Origin: Symsagittifera roscoffensis
Lineage: Eukaryota > Xenacoelomorpha > Acoela > Convolutidae
Assembly (NCBI RefSeq): GCF_963678635.1
Contig: NC_087063.1
Span: forward strand, 61,419,850-61,483,849
DNA: 64,000 bases
Direction of reading: 5' to 3'
Positions 33,561 through 44,769 of this stretch are shown here, piece by piece. The notes under the pieces were generated by a model. The model ran no database searches. It was not told where the DNA came from and saw only the letters and a program-made list of their open reading frames with translations. Position 1 is the first letter of the stretch. The number at the start of each line of letters is the position of its first letter. The position numbers and the translations under genes were made by a program.

Positions 33561-33964
33561 GGTAGTATAACCGGCAAAATACTTTTCCCTAAGAAAAATC
33601 TGAAAAAAAAATTAGCTAGGAGGACGACAACAAATTTTGCGCTGCCTGGAATAAAATTATGGAGGTGATGTAAATTAACAATCAAACTGTTTCAAACTGA
33701 CGATGTAAAAGAAACAGTAAATCGAAAATGGCCTAAGATCAGTTCTTTCAAGTTAGAGTAACGAGTTTTGGCAATCCCATTCGATGATTTCTAATGTGTT
33801 AATATCACATCTTTTAGGTTTACTTGTTTCTTTCTGCTTGGAATTTAAAGGTTAATGTAATATAAACCAAGGCAATTCATAAAATTCATCTCCAATATTT
33901 TAGTTTCTGTACGGTTGAATTTTTTTAATAATAAAATTTTTTCCTGCTTGCAAAACTGAATCAC
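33560..33964. other. unassigned stretch
   Basis: No gene, RNA or repeat copy recognised between the BEL/Pao remnant and the next MITE. Confidence 0.4.
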
Positions 33965-34287
33965 CAGCGGATTTAGGAGGAGGCGAGGGTAGCCCCTTTT
34001 CATCAGGGATTCGACCATCTGCCGGCCCAAAAAGTCCCCCTTTGTACTAATTTGAGATATCTATTTTTGGCTGGCGAACCCTAAAAAAGTTTTCTTAAGG
34101 CGCCTTAGGCACTTAGGCGCCAGTAGTTACTAAATTTGAGGGGAAGCGTTTTTTTGGTCGTAATTTTCCAAAAAGTGCCTAAAAATTCCTTTTTTGGCAT
34201 GTTTTTAGCAAAATTTGCCTGTTGCACGCAGAAAAAATTGTTCAAAATGGGGTCATTCCCCTCGATAAAATCCTAGATCCGTCCCTG
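33965..34287. mobile_element. hAT-like MITE, second copy
   Basis: Left end CAGCGGATTTAGGAGG (the GGG of the terminus lost), right end CCTAGATCCGTCCCTG. The body shares CAGGGATTCGACC, TTTGTACTAATTTGAGATAT and TTTTTGGCTGG with 17970-18392. No clear 8-bp flank duplication remains. Confidence 0.65.
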
Positions 34288-36224
34288 ATTTGAATGAAAA
34301 GAACTCAATTTCATAGCCTACAAGATGAAATGTTTTTCAAAACTAAATTTGTCATTCGTCCTCAATGATTTTTAAGATTCTTAAGGTCATTTTTATTTAG
34401 AGAAGTCAAACAGCTACTAAGAAAGTAACGTTTTTCTAAGGTTTGAGAGTAATAAGTTGAATCAGCTAGTTGAAATTATTTTTATTACTCTCCTTTGGAA
34501 TATAGGCCAAAGCAAGATATGAACCGTTGAAAGTTCTAGATAACAATTACACTACACCACGCGTATTATAAATTTTATAGATGAAACAAACTCCGATTTT
34601 GTTTTGTTTTTGAAAAGTTTGAAAAAAATATTCTTTGATTTCGAAAGTTTAAGACTTTTACAAAGATTTTTTTTTGTTGATTAACAGTAAAACTTGTACG
34701 ACTAATGAGCTGAAGCAAGTTGTGTACACGTCAACTTAGGTGATGTCCCTAATAACGCAGAACCGATTGCCAGAAAAAAAATTAAAATATCGAAATTTTA
34801 CTTTAAAAAACCCCCAAACAAAACGCAAAAACCCAATATCAATAAAAAATCTGGGTACAATTAAATTAATATCAACTTGAAACTACGCAGATAATTTGAA
34901 ACTAAGCAAATATTGCAATCGGGCTAAAATTTGATGGGTTTCGGCCAAACTCGAGACACGAACTTTTCATGGAAGTAATTGACAAATATAGACGCTTAGC
35001 CGCTAGGCGACAGAGAGAATGTGAAAACTCATATTCTGTCAATCTTTTTTCGGTTTTCAAAAAAATTTCTTTAACGATATAATGTTTAAAAAAATTATTG
35101 GACAATGTCTTAAAGTTTTGAAATAACTCTGACCTTCAAGCTGAAACTCATTACACGTAGCTAATTGAATTTTCATGTTTGCCTTTTTGCTAGCGTTTTA
35201 TGTGTTCTTTTCTATTAAAAATTGCATGTCAGATTGCTGCTCAATGGAAAATGTTACGAAGTTGAAGGCTTTTTAGAGTTAAGTTAAAAACGCATTTTTC
35301 GGCGTGTTTGTTTTTAAATTGCCCGTGGTGGAAAATTTGGTCAAAATAAGGTCTGTATAAGGATGTGAGAAAGTTCAGAAAATCAGTTTTTTTTTTTGAA
35401 AATCCCCCCCCCCTCTCTTCCAGAAAAATGAAATATTTTTCCAGACATAAATTAAATTTCTACTTAGTTATATTAACGGAATTCTCAGGATTTTTTCATA
35501 ATTTGAACAGAATTTTTCAGACCATGTTGACGCCGTGAAATCAAAAATGAAGGTAATTTGAGACGTGTAGTTTTCTGGGAGAAGTTCCAAAAATGAGGAG
35601 AGATTTTCAAGAAAAATATTCCAATCAGATTTCACTTCTGAATGGAAATTTACGGCAGATAAATTGAAACTTGCCGCAACGAATGCAGAAGAAACGACTG
35701 GAGAGTTTCGATAATTTGGCCCTTCAACCATTTTATACACGTTCTTTTTTCGGCTGAGTCTGTTGTTTTTTCTGACTGACAGGAAGTAAATTTTTGTAAA
35801 AAAAAAATTTGGCTCTTCTGAGTACTATATTTAGAGGGCGCTGACAAATGTTTTTATAACTTCTGATAAAAAATTTTTTTTGAAGCGAGCTAGCTGGTTC
35901 AAACAATTGACAAAAAATAGTGTATTCAAAAAAGTAACAATAAACATTTTCAGTTGGTAAAGTCAACTTCAATTCAAACTCATTCAAGTAGCTTTTACTA
36001 ATAAAAGCTTCCAAGGAATAATAGTTTAAATTCGCGTTTAGGACTAGCGGAGCAATCAAAAAAATTCACCGATTGAAGCAAAAAGCGCGCCATCGGCGTG
36101 AACAAGGAAAAATGACCGCGATTGAAGAAAAACTTTACACAGCTGCGCAACCAGCAAAAGTGACATTGGCAACCGTTTCTTTTTTTTGCAACCGTTTTGG
36201 CAACCGTTTCTCTTTTTGCTATAA
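34288..36224. other. mostly unassigned; MITE fragment at 35270-35430
   Basis: 35270-35430 keeps the MITE body (CGCATTTTTCGGCGTG, GGAAAATTTGGTCAAAATAAG, then a poly-C run). The rest holds short - strand frames (90-108 codons at 35468-35740 and 35733-36059) that lack recognisable domains and overlap each other in different frames. I do not call them genes. Confidence 0.4.
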
Positions 36225-36770
36225 TTTTTTTTAATACATATTATAGACGATTCAATTTAATGTTCCGACTTTCGAAGAAAACGAAATATTTATGCTCAGC
36301 GTAGTTTTTATTTTATTCAGTCAATTTCCGCCGATCGAAATATTAATTTTTGAAAAAAGTTTTTCATACCCCATTAAAAATATTGACTTCCTGAGTTCAA
36401 AATTAAAATATTTTAACTCTGACTTGTTTTGAAGTTCTGGGGGTTTGAAAATTGCCAATTTGACCATGTTCTGGACTAAATTATGCGCGCTTTGAAGAAT
36501 TTATTCATTTTGCTGAGAACGTAACGCGAGTTATTTATGCGTGGCGAATTATCCCGCACAACAAAATCCTTCCAAATTGAATTGAGGCTAGCTAATTGGT
36601 CGTATTATTTTGTACGACTCAAAATTTCTCAATGTGATATTGTCCAAAGTTTATAGGTTTTTAACATTTTCTTTTTCCCAAAAACTAGTCGACCTGAATT
36701 AAGGGACAGTCGGAACATTCAGGGCTTTGCCCTGAGATACTAGCAGTCTTGTTTATACCACTTCACCTTT
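36225..36770 (-). repeat. R1 family repeat, inverted copy
   Basis: Reverse complement of the R1 order. It starts TTCCGACTTTCGAAGAAAAC and ATTTATGCTCAGCG, has GCGTGGCGAATTATCCC in the GC-rich core, and ends GGAACATTCAGGGCTTTGCC then CTAGCAGTCTTG. It retains the terminal palindrome CAGGGCTTTGCCCTG well. Confidence 0.6.
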
Positions 36771-36849
36771 TTGCTTTACAACCAAGAAAATTTTGTTTCA
36801 ATATAGTCTAATATTGCTTCAATTTTATTTTTAAAGGTTATTGATAGTG

Positions 36850-37110
36850 ATTTTTAATCCTTGAGTTTTACAGGGAACTAATGTGACTAATTAGGTTGCC
36901 TCAACTCAATTTATTACGGGATAAATTCGTCACACATAAATAACTTGCATTGTTTTCTCAGTAATAATAGATAAAATCATCAAAATGAGCACAAATAGAG
37001 ATAAAACTCTCCAGAGCATAGCATGGTAAATTGGCAATTTTCAAACCCCCAGAATTTTAAAAACTGATTGTAGGTGACATAAACTTCTAGATTTGGACTC
37101 ATAGAGTCAA
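36850..37110 (+). repeat. R1 family repeat, partial forward copy
   Basis: AATTGGCAATTTTCAAACCCC at about 37030 and GTAGGTGACATAAACTTC match the middle of R1. It faces the inverted copy at 36225-36770, so the pair could form a large inverted repeat. Confidence 0.4.
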
Positions 37111-37237
37111 TATCTTTCTCAACAATTGGGCTGAATACTATCTGGATACAAAACCCAACTCTGAAAAAAGACCCTGAAAAAAAAAGAGGTCCGAACTGAT
37201 TAAACTGTTGCCTAATCTGAATAAAAGTTGAGCCATT

Positions 37238-37470
37238 AGCAGAGGCGGATCTAGGATTTTCTTGAGCGCAATTTAAAAGAAGCTTCAAAAAATTTGTCGA
37301 CCTTTTTTTAGGTAGACCAAATTGTTTTTTTCAGCTCTCCTATATCACTATAAAAACCCTATTTTGACCAACAATTTCGATGATAGAATTGGGTCGGCAG
37401 GATGTCGAATCACTTTGGGTCCTAAGGAAGCGATCCCCCCTTCCCCCCCCCCCCCTTGGAATAAAGTATG
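37238..37470 (-). mobile_element. hAT-like MITE fragment, inverted
   Basis: Starts GAGGCGGATCTAGGATTTTC and runs through AATTGGGTCGGCAGGATGTC to a long C run at 37436-37456, the complement of the G run at 17983. The right terminus is eroded. Confidence 0.5.
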
Positions 37471-38286
37471 CTTTCTTGGAACGTATGAACAATAAGCTAT
37501 TGGCTCATTTTATTGGTTGAAACAAAAAAACTACCACTTCTTTCTCTTGTGGCAGGCAGTATATTATCTGTTCTCGGTAGCGAGAAGAAAGGTTAGAAAG
37601 GTCTCAAAAAATTAGTATAAAATCAAATTTAGTATAAAATCACAATTATTTGGGCATAACTTTTTGAGTGGTAAGATCTATTCCTCCATTTACATTTGAT
37701 ATTCCGTTTTGCCGTCTATGAAAGTCTTCTTGGAAGTAGCAATGGCAATTTTGGTCGCCTTGTGCAAAATTGTATCAATTTTCGTGCCATCATAAGCAGT
37801 CCAATCTAAAGCTGTAGCTCAATTATTGCTTTCCTAAATATCATAATCCTTTAATCAGCAGTCGCGGTCAGAAGCTATGTCGCTAAAACTTTTACTGTTC
37901 CCTTGTGTTGCATAATTCAAAAGCGTAAAGAGGTGGAATGTTTTTAACTAGAGACGAGGCCTGATTAAGTGGTCATTTTTGGACCCTAAAGACTTTACTA
38001 ATGCCAATTCAAAGTTTGTTCACACCTGGTTGTAATTGGTCTTCATCTAAATTGCGGAAATGGTGACGTCAGTTGTCGTTAGGAAATAGGGCAATTAAAG
38101 GCTACCGATCTAGCAGGTAATTGTTTCAAGGGATCCCACTAAGTCTCCCATCAAGAATTCGATTAAATTTTCTCCTGCTGCGGATTTAAACTTCTAAAAC
38201 GGACAGTAGACGGATGGGACTTTGATTGTTGTGTTTCTTCTCTGATGATTGAAGGAAGAAATTAGACCCTTACTCGATCCCATCAG
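37470..38286. other. upstream region of the second RYGKR gene
   Basis: This is less AT-rich than its surroundings and free of the repeat families, which fits a host-gene flank. AATTGTATCAATTTTCGTGCC near 37768 faintly recalls the BEL/Pao terminal sequence, but I could not extend the match. No promoter motif can be singled out. Confidence 0.35.
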
Positions 38287-38498
38287 GTAAATTTAGACAA
38301 CTCAGCCAGAGATAAATCATTTCATACCATCACACAGGCTTCTTAAACCGCTACATACGCCCCATGTATTATTAATAGCAGTCATCCATCAGCCTATTTT
38401 TTTAGTGAAGTTACGTCAAAATTGTGCCATTGATTCCCTTTACACAACAATTCTCGGATTGAACAGAAATAAAACTAATTTATTGGAACTTTCTTCAG
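38287..38498 (+). other. candidate 5'UTR intron of the second RYGKR gene
   Basis: Donor CATCAG|GTAAATTT at 38286/38287 and acceptor GGAACTTTCTTCAG ending at 38498 would excise 212 bp. This leaves a 44-base leader before ATG 38543. Both sites fit consensus. It mirrors the arrangement proposed at 6183-6292. Confidence 0.45.
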
Positions 38499-38542
38499 GC
38501 TAAGCATCGGTCGGTTGGATTTAAGCAAATTTGTAATCAAGT

Positions 38543-38660
38543 ATGTTGTCTTTGAAAATGTGGTCTCATGTTATCATTTTCCTCTGTGCCCTGTCACTTG
38601 CCTTCGGGGCCCGACCAAGGGGTACTCGATATGGAAAACGAATTGCAACCGTCAATCCAG
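38543..38660 (+). CDS. RYamide/luqin-like neuropeptide precursor exon (ARPRGTRY-GKR)
   Basis: ATG 38543 opens 39 codons ending at a consensus donor (CCAG|GTAAAT at 38660/38661, phase 1). The product has a signal peptide with core VIIFLCALSLAFG (residues 10-22) and an A-F-G cleavage site. The mature peptide would start immediately after it: ARPRGTRY, then GKR, predicting the octapeptide ARPRGTRY-amide. An RY-amide directly after the signal sequence is the luqin/RYamide precursor plan, and the RP near the start recalls the RP of luqins. The trailing IATVNP would lie in the spacer. Read without splicing, the frame stops at 38669-38671, giving a 42-residue precursor. The paired cysteines usual at the C-terminus of luqin-type precursors are not in this exon and would have to lie downstream. 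The other candidate at 6303 has the same strand and splice phase, so shared downstream exons or tandem paralogues are both possible. No search was run. Confidence 0.65.
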
Positions 38661-39296
38661 GTAAATTCTAAAACGATAACCGTTAATTGCCTCTCAAATT
38701 TACCAAATTTACCGGAAAGTATATCCTAATGTAATGGCCACTCTCCTAATAATTGAGTGGGTGATTTAACTAAGTGGCTTCTTTTGGGAATGACCTGTAT
38801 TTGCTGATTGAAAGGCAAAAATTAGGCTAAAACCTAAACTGTTTTGGTCTATTAAGTCTGGATTAGGAAAATTGAATACGACATGAAAAGTGTTTTTGCA
38901 TGCTTGGCTTGCGACTCTCCGAGGCCTAGAGGAAATCTAACTCTCTTAATTGTGAAAAAATAATAACTCGTACTGTGATTAGGGGCGGGTTTTGGCGAGA
39001 GGGTGTGTTTCTCAAGAAAGACGTGCCTTAACTAAATTGATTATCCTCGATGTTCCAAAAACAAAAAAAAAAGACTCAGCTGAGCCTTAGCATCAACATC
39101 TTGCGCGAACTTCGCAGAAGTCAGCCAAACCAAACTATCAGTTTGAGAATTTTTTAGGAAACTTTCACCACAGTTGCGTTTTTTTTTCTGGCACGAGTTA
39201 CCCTTAGCATTGATATGAATTAGCGCTAAAGGTGAATTTAGACAAATTCTAAAAAAGTTCAGCAAAAAATTTATGCCGTAAAATAGAAACATTCTC
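38661..39296. other. intron or 3' flank of the second RYGKR gene
   Basis: Starts with the GTAAAT donor. I searched by eye for a phase-1 acceptor followed by a Cys-containing open exon and found none that convinced me. A 95-codon - strand frame (39041-39328) has no recognisable domain. Confidence 0.35.
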
Positions 39297-39600
39297 GGCA
39301 GGGGCAGATCTAGGGTTTTCTTAAGCAAAATTTTTTTGAAGCTCTCCCAAAAAACCGTAAAGAACCAATTTTGACCAAAATTTCTACGCTGCAGACAATT
39401 TTTTTTAAAACGCCTTTTGTAGTAATATTGTTTTTTTTTTCGGCGTGCGCTCTCCCTTAGTCTATAATAGTGCCAGAGGCGCCCTAAAAATCTTTCTTGG
39501 GTCAGGCGGCTAAAAATGGATGTCTTAAAATTGTGCCAAATGGGGACACTTTAGGTCGGGAGGTGTTCGAGTCCCTTGATACTGGGCGTTGATGGGCTTC
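39297..39600 (-). mobile_element. hAT-like MITE fragment, inverted
   Basis: GGCAGGGGCAGATCTAGGGT at 39298 is a good terminus, followed by ATTTTGACCAAAATTTC, GGCGTGCGCTCTCCC, GGCTAAAAATGGATGTC and GGGGACACTTTAGGTCGG, the inverted body. The far terminus near 39600 is degraded. Confidence 0.55.
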
Positions 39601-39714
39601 GAAGTCCCTGGGAAACCTCGTCTACACTATATAAATTCCTCCATGTTGTAATATTCTGTTTTTTTTTCGCAATGTCTCTTTCAAATTTTGTACATATTTT
39701 TTCTCGGACTCAAT

Positions 39715-39805
39715 GAAGGAAGTAGTTTTTATTTTACATTCGCTTCGCTTAAATTGAGTTTTTATTTTACATTCGCTTCGCTTCGCTTATTTTACATTCG
39801 CTTAA
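39715..39805. repeat. short tandem repeat TTTTATTTTACATTCGCTTC
   Basis: Three copies of a TTTTACATTCGCTT-containing word, with CGCTT expansions (TTCGCTTCGCTTCGCTT), occur within 90 bp. A microsatellite-like patch. Confidence 0.65.
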
Positions 39806-40880
39806 TTTTGAAAAAAAATTGGCAAAGACATAAATCAAACACCAGGAAATTTTTATACTTCTACTGGCTTGTGTCAAGTAACCTCGATTATTTTCTGTAT
39901 GCTTAGATTAGGCAACGATTTCAAAAACAAGAAAAACTAGTTAAACATTTAATAAATTTAATTGTGTTCGAAAAAGATGATCCAAAAAAAGTCATAATTC
40001 AGCATTAGGAGAAACGTGGTTTTTATCTTAAATATAACATCAGTATTTAGAAAATTGGTAGAACAGCTTTTTCTCGTTACAGTGAAAAACTAACTCATCA
40101 CTTCATAACTCATTTTGGCTAATCAGAGCTACGTCATGCACAAAAAAAAAATTTTAAAAAGTGTTTAGTTTTGCGCTTCAAACAGGTGATAAAAAATTTG
40201 TCGGGCGAAGTTTTTCTCTGCAAAAGCAAAAGTGAGCTGGTCAAAAAAAAGCTATCCATTCAATTGTCATTTATGATAATTGTATGACAAGCGTTTTTTT
40301 GTATAAAAAAATTATCTCTTTATTATGAGGGTATAGCAAAATTTACGTCAAAAATACGAAATTTGCGTTTACAGTTCAGTTACACTGATTTTGCAAAAAA
40401 TTATGAGTTTTTAATGACAAGAAAATCTTTTTAGACTAAATTGAATAGAAGTGGTTAATTAGCAATTTTGATCTATGGATGTCAAATATGTTTGTGTCAA
40501 AACAAAAAGGTATCTTCTTTCAAACTAAAACAAACATACAGTAGGGACAATTTGGTATAAAGTTTCAAAACCTGGCAGAAAAACAATTGACATGACTGCT
40601 CGCATCAAGAGCAGCCCCTGGTTGTTTTTACAGACTTTTAACAATGATGGATTGCTCTTTGGCTCGAAAAAAAATTCAATTTTTGAAACCTTTTTTTTAG
40701 ATTTATCCCTTACACGCTATCTTTTTCGCCTCTGGTAATATTATTAGCTGTAAATGTGTAATATTTTAATTTACCTTTGACGTAAGCCGCAAAGTATTAC
40801 GCGTAAAATTATACCAATTTAGCTAATAATAGTCATAGAGTTCAAACTCTTCCACAAACACACCAAAAAAACATTCACGG
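39806..40880. other. unassigned stretch
   Basis: AT-rich, with no supported gene or repeat copy. Confidence 0.45.
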
Positions 40881-41060
40881 TTGATACATCTTCCTAACTT
40901 CTTAAATTTTAGATATGGGTCTCAATATTTGTCAGACTGTTTAAAACAATTTCGCTCAAAAATTGCTAGTTAAAAAGTCGAAGCCAAGACATGTTTATTT
41001 TGGTTTTAACAAACCGAGCAGAATTTTTTATTCGTAAATTTCTCCGAAAGAAAAAATATG
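40880..41060 (+). repeat. R1 family fragment
   Basis: ATTGCTAGTTAAAAAGTCGAAG at about 40962, followed by a region ending AACAAACCGAGCAGAATTTT, matches the 3' third of R1 (compare 2637-2700). Confidence 0.35.
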
Positions 41061-41336
41061 AAATTTAGTTGCCTCAAGAAACATACAATGAGAAAAAGAG
41101 TACACTGTTGGTTTTTGATAAACTTTGCCCTTTGTTCTAACAATCAACCAATGGCCTAGTTTTTTTTCCTCAAATTATCTTTGACAATTAAATTGATTTC
41201 TATGGGTTTAAAATAATATTTTGGGAATAGCGATGTCTTGAGTTATGACTCAAACAAACAAAAAAAGCCTGCAATTATTCTTCAAATTTTTGTCGTTTTT
41301 TGAACGCTTCCAACTCAGCCAAAATGCTGGAATGAT

Positions 41337-41615
41337 TTAACCGTTCTGTATATCTAACTTTATGTACAGCTCAATTTCGTTGATGAAAGCAATATCACGT
41401 ATGCAAACTATATTGCTGCTTGCTACTGTTTTTTGGGGGCAGAAAAGTCCACTCAAAATTTCATTTGTGATTTTTTTTAAACCCTTTTCTAGGTTTTCAT
41501 CAAATTTGAGATATTTTGAAGCGCAATCAAATTTTTCTTCTTCTTGTACTTGTTCTTTTACTTGTCTTTCAATTATAATTATTTTGAAAACTGAGAATTT
41601 TTTCTCGTTAGCCAT
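41337..41615 (-). CDS. hypothetical charged frame, 92 codons
   Basis: Opens at ATG 41615 (MANEKKFSVFK) and runs to TAA at 41337. The product is rich in Lys and Glu, with a predicted helical stretch (KEQVQEEEKF) and a cysteine pair far apart. I recognise no family. The opposite strand is also open for 95 codons, and no splice sites or conserved copy support translation, so this may be chance. It lies in a stretch otherwise free of the repeat families, which is the only point in its favour. Confidence 0.15.
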   Translation of the reverse strand: MANEKKFSVFKIIIIERQVKEQVQEEEKFDCASKYLKFDENLEKGLKKITNEILSGLFCPQKTVASSNIVCIRDIAFINEIELYIKLDIQNG

Positions 41616-41814
41616 TGAAGTTTTTTTTTCAAAAATGACTAATCATTAAAAGCTAAATTTATAATTTACCTAATGCAAACAAAACTTGGTAAATTCGTTT
41701 TTTTGTGGGTAGCTATTGTGAGATGATTGTGTATCCTCTTCTCAATGGAAGCTCAATTACTGGAGGCTGATCTCGATCCGTACTCAGTGCTTGAGAAAAC
41801 ACCGAGAACATTTT

Positions 41815-41904
41815 CAAATAAGTCTGCTCGTATCAGGGCGAAGCCCTGAATTTTCCGACTGCCTTTTAAGGTATATGGAGCAAAAAACAACAAAAAAATG
41901 AATG
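41815..41904 (+). repeat. R1 family repeat, 5' end, cut by assembly gap
   Basis: AGTCTGCTCGTATCAGGGCG followed by AAGCCCTGAATTTTCCGACT is the best-preserved R1 terminus, with the palindrome TCAGGGCGAAGCCCTGA intact. It runs into the run of N. Confidence 0.6.
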
Positions 41905-42104
41905 NNNNNNNNNNNNNNNNNNNNNNNNNNNNNNNNNNNNNNNNNNNNNNNNNNNNNNNNNNNNNNNNNNNNNNNNNNNNNNNNNNNNNNNNNNNNNNNN
42001 NNNNNNNNNNNNNNNNNNNNNNNNNNNNNNNNNNNNNNNNNNNNNNNNNNNNNNNNNNNNNNNNNNNNNNNNNNNNNNNNNNNNNNNNNNNNNNNNNNNN
42101 NNNN
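41905..42104. other. assembly gap, 200 N
   Basis: Exactly 200 ambiguous bases, a placeholder length. The gap falls inside a repeat copy, the usual cause of a broken assembly. Anything on either side may not be truly adjacent. Confidence 0.99.
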
Positions 42105-42439
42105 CAACGGAAGTGCCAAAGTGCTGAAAACCACAGCTACCGGAGCAGTGCTGAAGTCTTCAAACATTATTCTATGAAATCATAAGCATTGAATTTAGCT
42201 TTCTACAGATTTTAGTTTTTTAGATTTTAGATTTGTTGATTCACTAGCGCTCTCTAACAGTTTTAAACATTTAAATTTCAAACTCAAAAAAATTTTTCAC
42301 TCAGAGCTATATATGTGTTTACACTCGAAGCTATAGAAGTCATTTTTTTGTACAATATCTTTTTTTCATTTTTTTCTAACATTAAAAGAAAACGAAGGAA
42401 TAATTGTGCTTGTTGGGGCTTTTTTCTCCAGACTAATTT

Positions 42440-42880
42440 CGATTGTGAACTATATTTTTGACGGGATTTGTGTCCAACATCTGTAGAATGTTGACACTCT
42501 GAGCTTAAATTTAGAAAAAAAAAACGTTCACGTTAAAATATTTTCAGCAAAATGACCTACGTTTGAAAATTACCAATTTGGTCAGTTTGGGACAATCAAC
42601 GTACATTAGACTTCGCGCTAAGGGGCTATATGGATTCAGGCTCAGAAGTTGTTCCAAACTGAATAGAGGCAAACTTATTGAACTTATTAATACGCTAGTG
42701 GCTTTAATTATGGCAAACTTTAAATTAAAGTTTAAATATCGTAAAGGGAATGAATTTGAAAACAAATGAAAATTTTTTCTAAACTTTTTTTCAATTTTTT
42801 TTTGAAAAATCAACGTTTTTGAATTGAACACTACTTGATAGACGTTAAAGGGCAGTGGGAACATTCAGGGCGTGTTGCTT
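42440..42880 (-). repeat. R1 family repeat, inverted copy
   Basis: GAAAATTACCAATTTGGTCAG near 42565 and GGGCAGTGGGAACATTCAGG at about 42851 match inverted R1. It is diverged in the middle. With the forward terminus at 41815 it forms another opposed pair around the gap. Confidence 0.5.
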
Positions 42881-44760
42881 TGGTTTTGCCTCTAAAGTGA
42901 GCTTCAAGTTGCTTTTGTTGCACCAATTTGATTCTACTATCATAAAAAATAAAATGTCCGAAAAGATTTATTAGATTATTTGTTTCTTCTAACTTAACTA
43001 AGTTTTTTATGCAAAGTTCCTACTTGTATGTTAAAAAGTCTCAGAATGGAAGCAAAAACACTAAAATGATGAAGTTTGAATATTTTTCGAAGTCACTCTA
43101 AATCATCTTATTTGCAGTTTGGTATTTGTAATAATGTGACAAAAATCATTTAATCATGAATATATTTTTAAAAAGTAGTAGTATTGACGTAAACATAACT
43201 ACTCGAACTCAATGACTTTTTTGATAACTCTTAGAGCCTTTGAACCCTTTAAAGCTATTTTTATGTTTCAGGATTTAAGACTTGCAGACTTGCGGAGGAT
43301 TGACAATCAACTCATTAAACGTCACATAAAAAAGGAGAAGAGTTTCTAACTTTGTGATTAAAAAACATCCTGGAAAATATGCTTCAACCATGATTCAATT
43401 TTTGTCCGATTCAATTTATGTCCGATTCATTTTTTTCTGACAGCTCGTAAGTTACGAAATTTTTCCACTAATTGAGATAATGGAATCCTAAAACACTGTC
43501 AAGAAAAGGCTCGTGGATTAATTATAAAGCAAGCAACCTGTCAGGCTAATGTAAGCTACGTTTTTTGTATCAAAAGAAAATTGGGTATGTTCACCTTTTG
43601 AACTCAACAAAGGCAGAGGAAATCATTAAGTCCAGATAAATGGAGGTGAAATTCATTACTGAACTTTTTAACTAAAAAAAACAGTTCATTTTTACATACT
43701 TGCATCTAAAATGGGCTATCCAATGGCAATTCTTTGGAAAATGACCTGGTCAAAAAGTGCCAATCAAATTTTTGGTCGGTGGAGCTGGAAAATTGAGATG
43801 TATGATTATAATTATTTGGAGATAAAGTAAGGTCGATGGTCAGATTTGGATTATATTTTCAAAGGCGACAACATGTCAACCTTCCATCAGAACCCTAGAC
43901 CGATACGCAATATCACCAAAAGATCAAATCCTAAGCATAACTCTACGTTAGTCTAACAAGGAAGTTAGAGTCGCTTTACTTGAAATGTTTTGCACCTTTT
44001 TCAAATGATTGGATCGGAGAAAAAAGTTAAGCCGACAAACAAATCATTTTGAAAATTGCAAGGAGCTGCAAACTTATCTGCCGAAAGTATTCTACCAAAA
44101 AAACAGTAGATTTCTTGAGTTATTTTCAAGTAACCGAAAGAATCGAGAAAGTTACTGCAATTATTTTAGAGCTGCAATTATTTCTGGCGAGAGTTTTTCT
44201 GATTACCAAAAAAAATAATAGATTTCCTGAAATAATTTCGAACAAGTAATTGAAACAATCAAGCAAATTGCTGCAGTAAAACTTTTGTTAAATTGTCACC
44301 ATTTTAATGGAAATGAAATTTGTTTCAACCTAGAACAAATCCATGTTTTGATTTCAAAAACTCATTCTTAACATATTCTTTTTGCTTGTTGTTCAAACAA
44401 CACGGTGTATTTGAAGACATGAATCAAAATGTTTATTTGAATGCTACTAAGCTTACGTACTGGAAGTCGATAGCCTTAATATCAAAAAATTTTACGTAGG
44501 AGCTCTAATCAATAGCTTCAATGGCGTTTTGCTTGCAGTGATGCAATCTTTTTTCGATATGAGTTCAGAGTTTTTTTGACAAGCTTGACATAAAAAAAGT
44601 GGTTTTGATTATTTTGACAGTCAACTTCAAATTACTTCTCATTTTTTCGAAAATTTAAAAATTAAAACAATCAATGCGCTCATTCAACTCACATAGTTAT
44701 TTTAATTAACCAATTAAAAGTTTTTTAATTATTTTTTAGTTGTGACCATTTTTGAAATTG
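42880..44760. other. unassigned stretch
   Basis: About 1.9 kb of AT-rich DNA with short frames only. No RNA gene, repeat family or exon that I can support. Confidence 0.45.
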
Positions 44761-44769
44761 ATCCAAATT

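Noticed and set aside
35468-36059. Two overlapping - strand frames of 90-108 codons as host genes
   Set aside because: Frames overlap in different phases, show no domain, and lie next to MITE fragments.
37768-37860. Solo LTR of the BEL/Pao family
   Set aside because: Only about 20 bp (AATTGTATCAATTTTCGTGCC) resemble the terminal sequence. The match cannot be extended.
41814-42185. Open frames across 41.8-42.2 kb
   Set aside because: They are made of the 200 ambiguous bases of the assembly gap.
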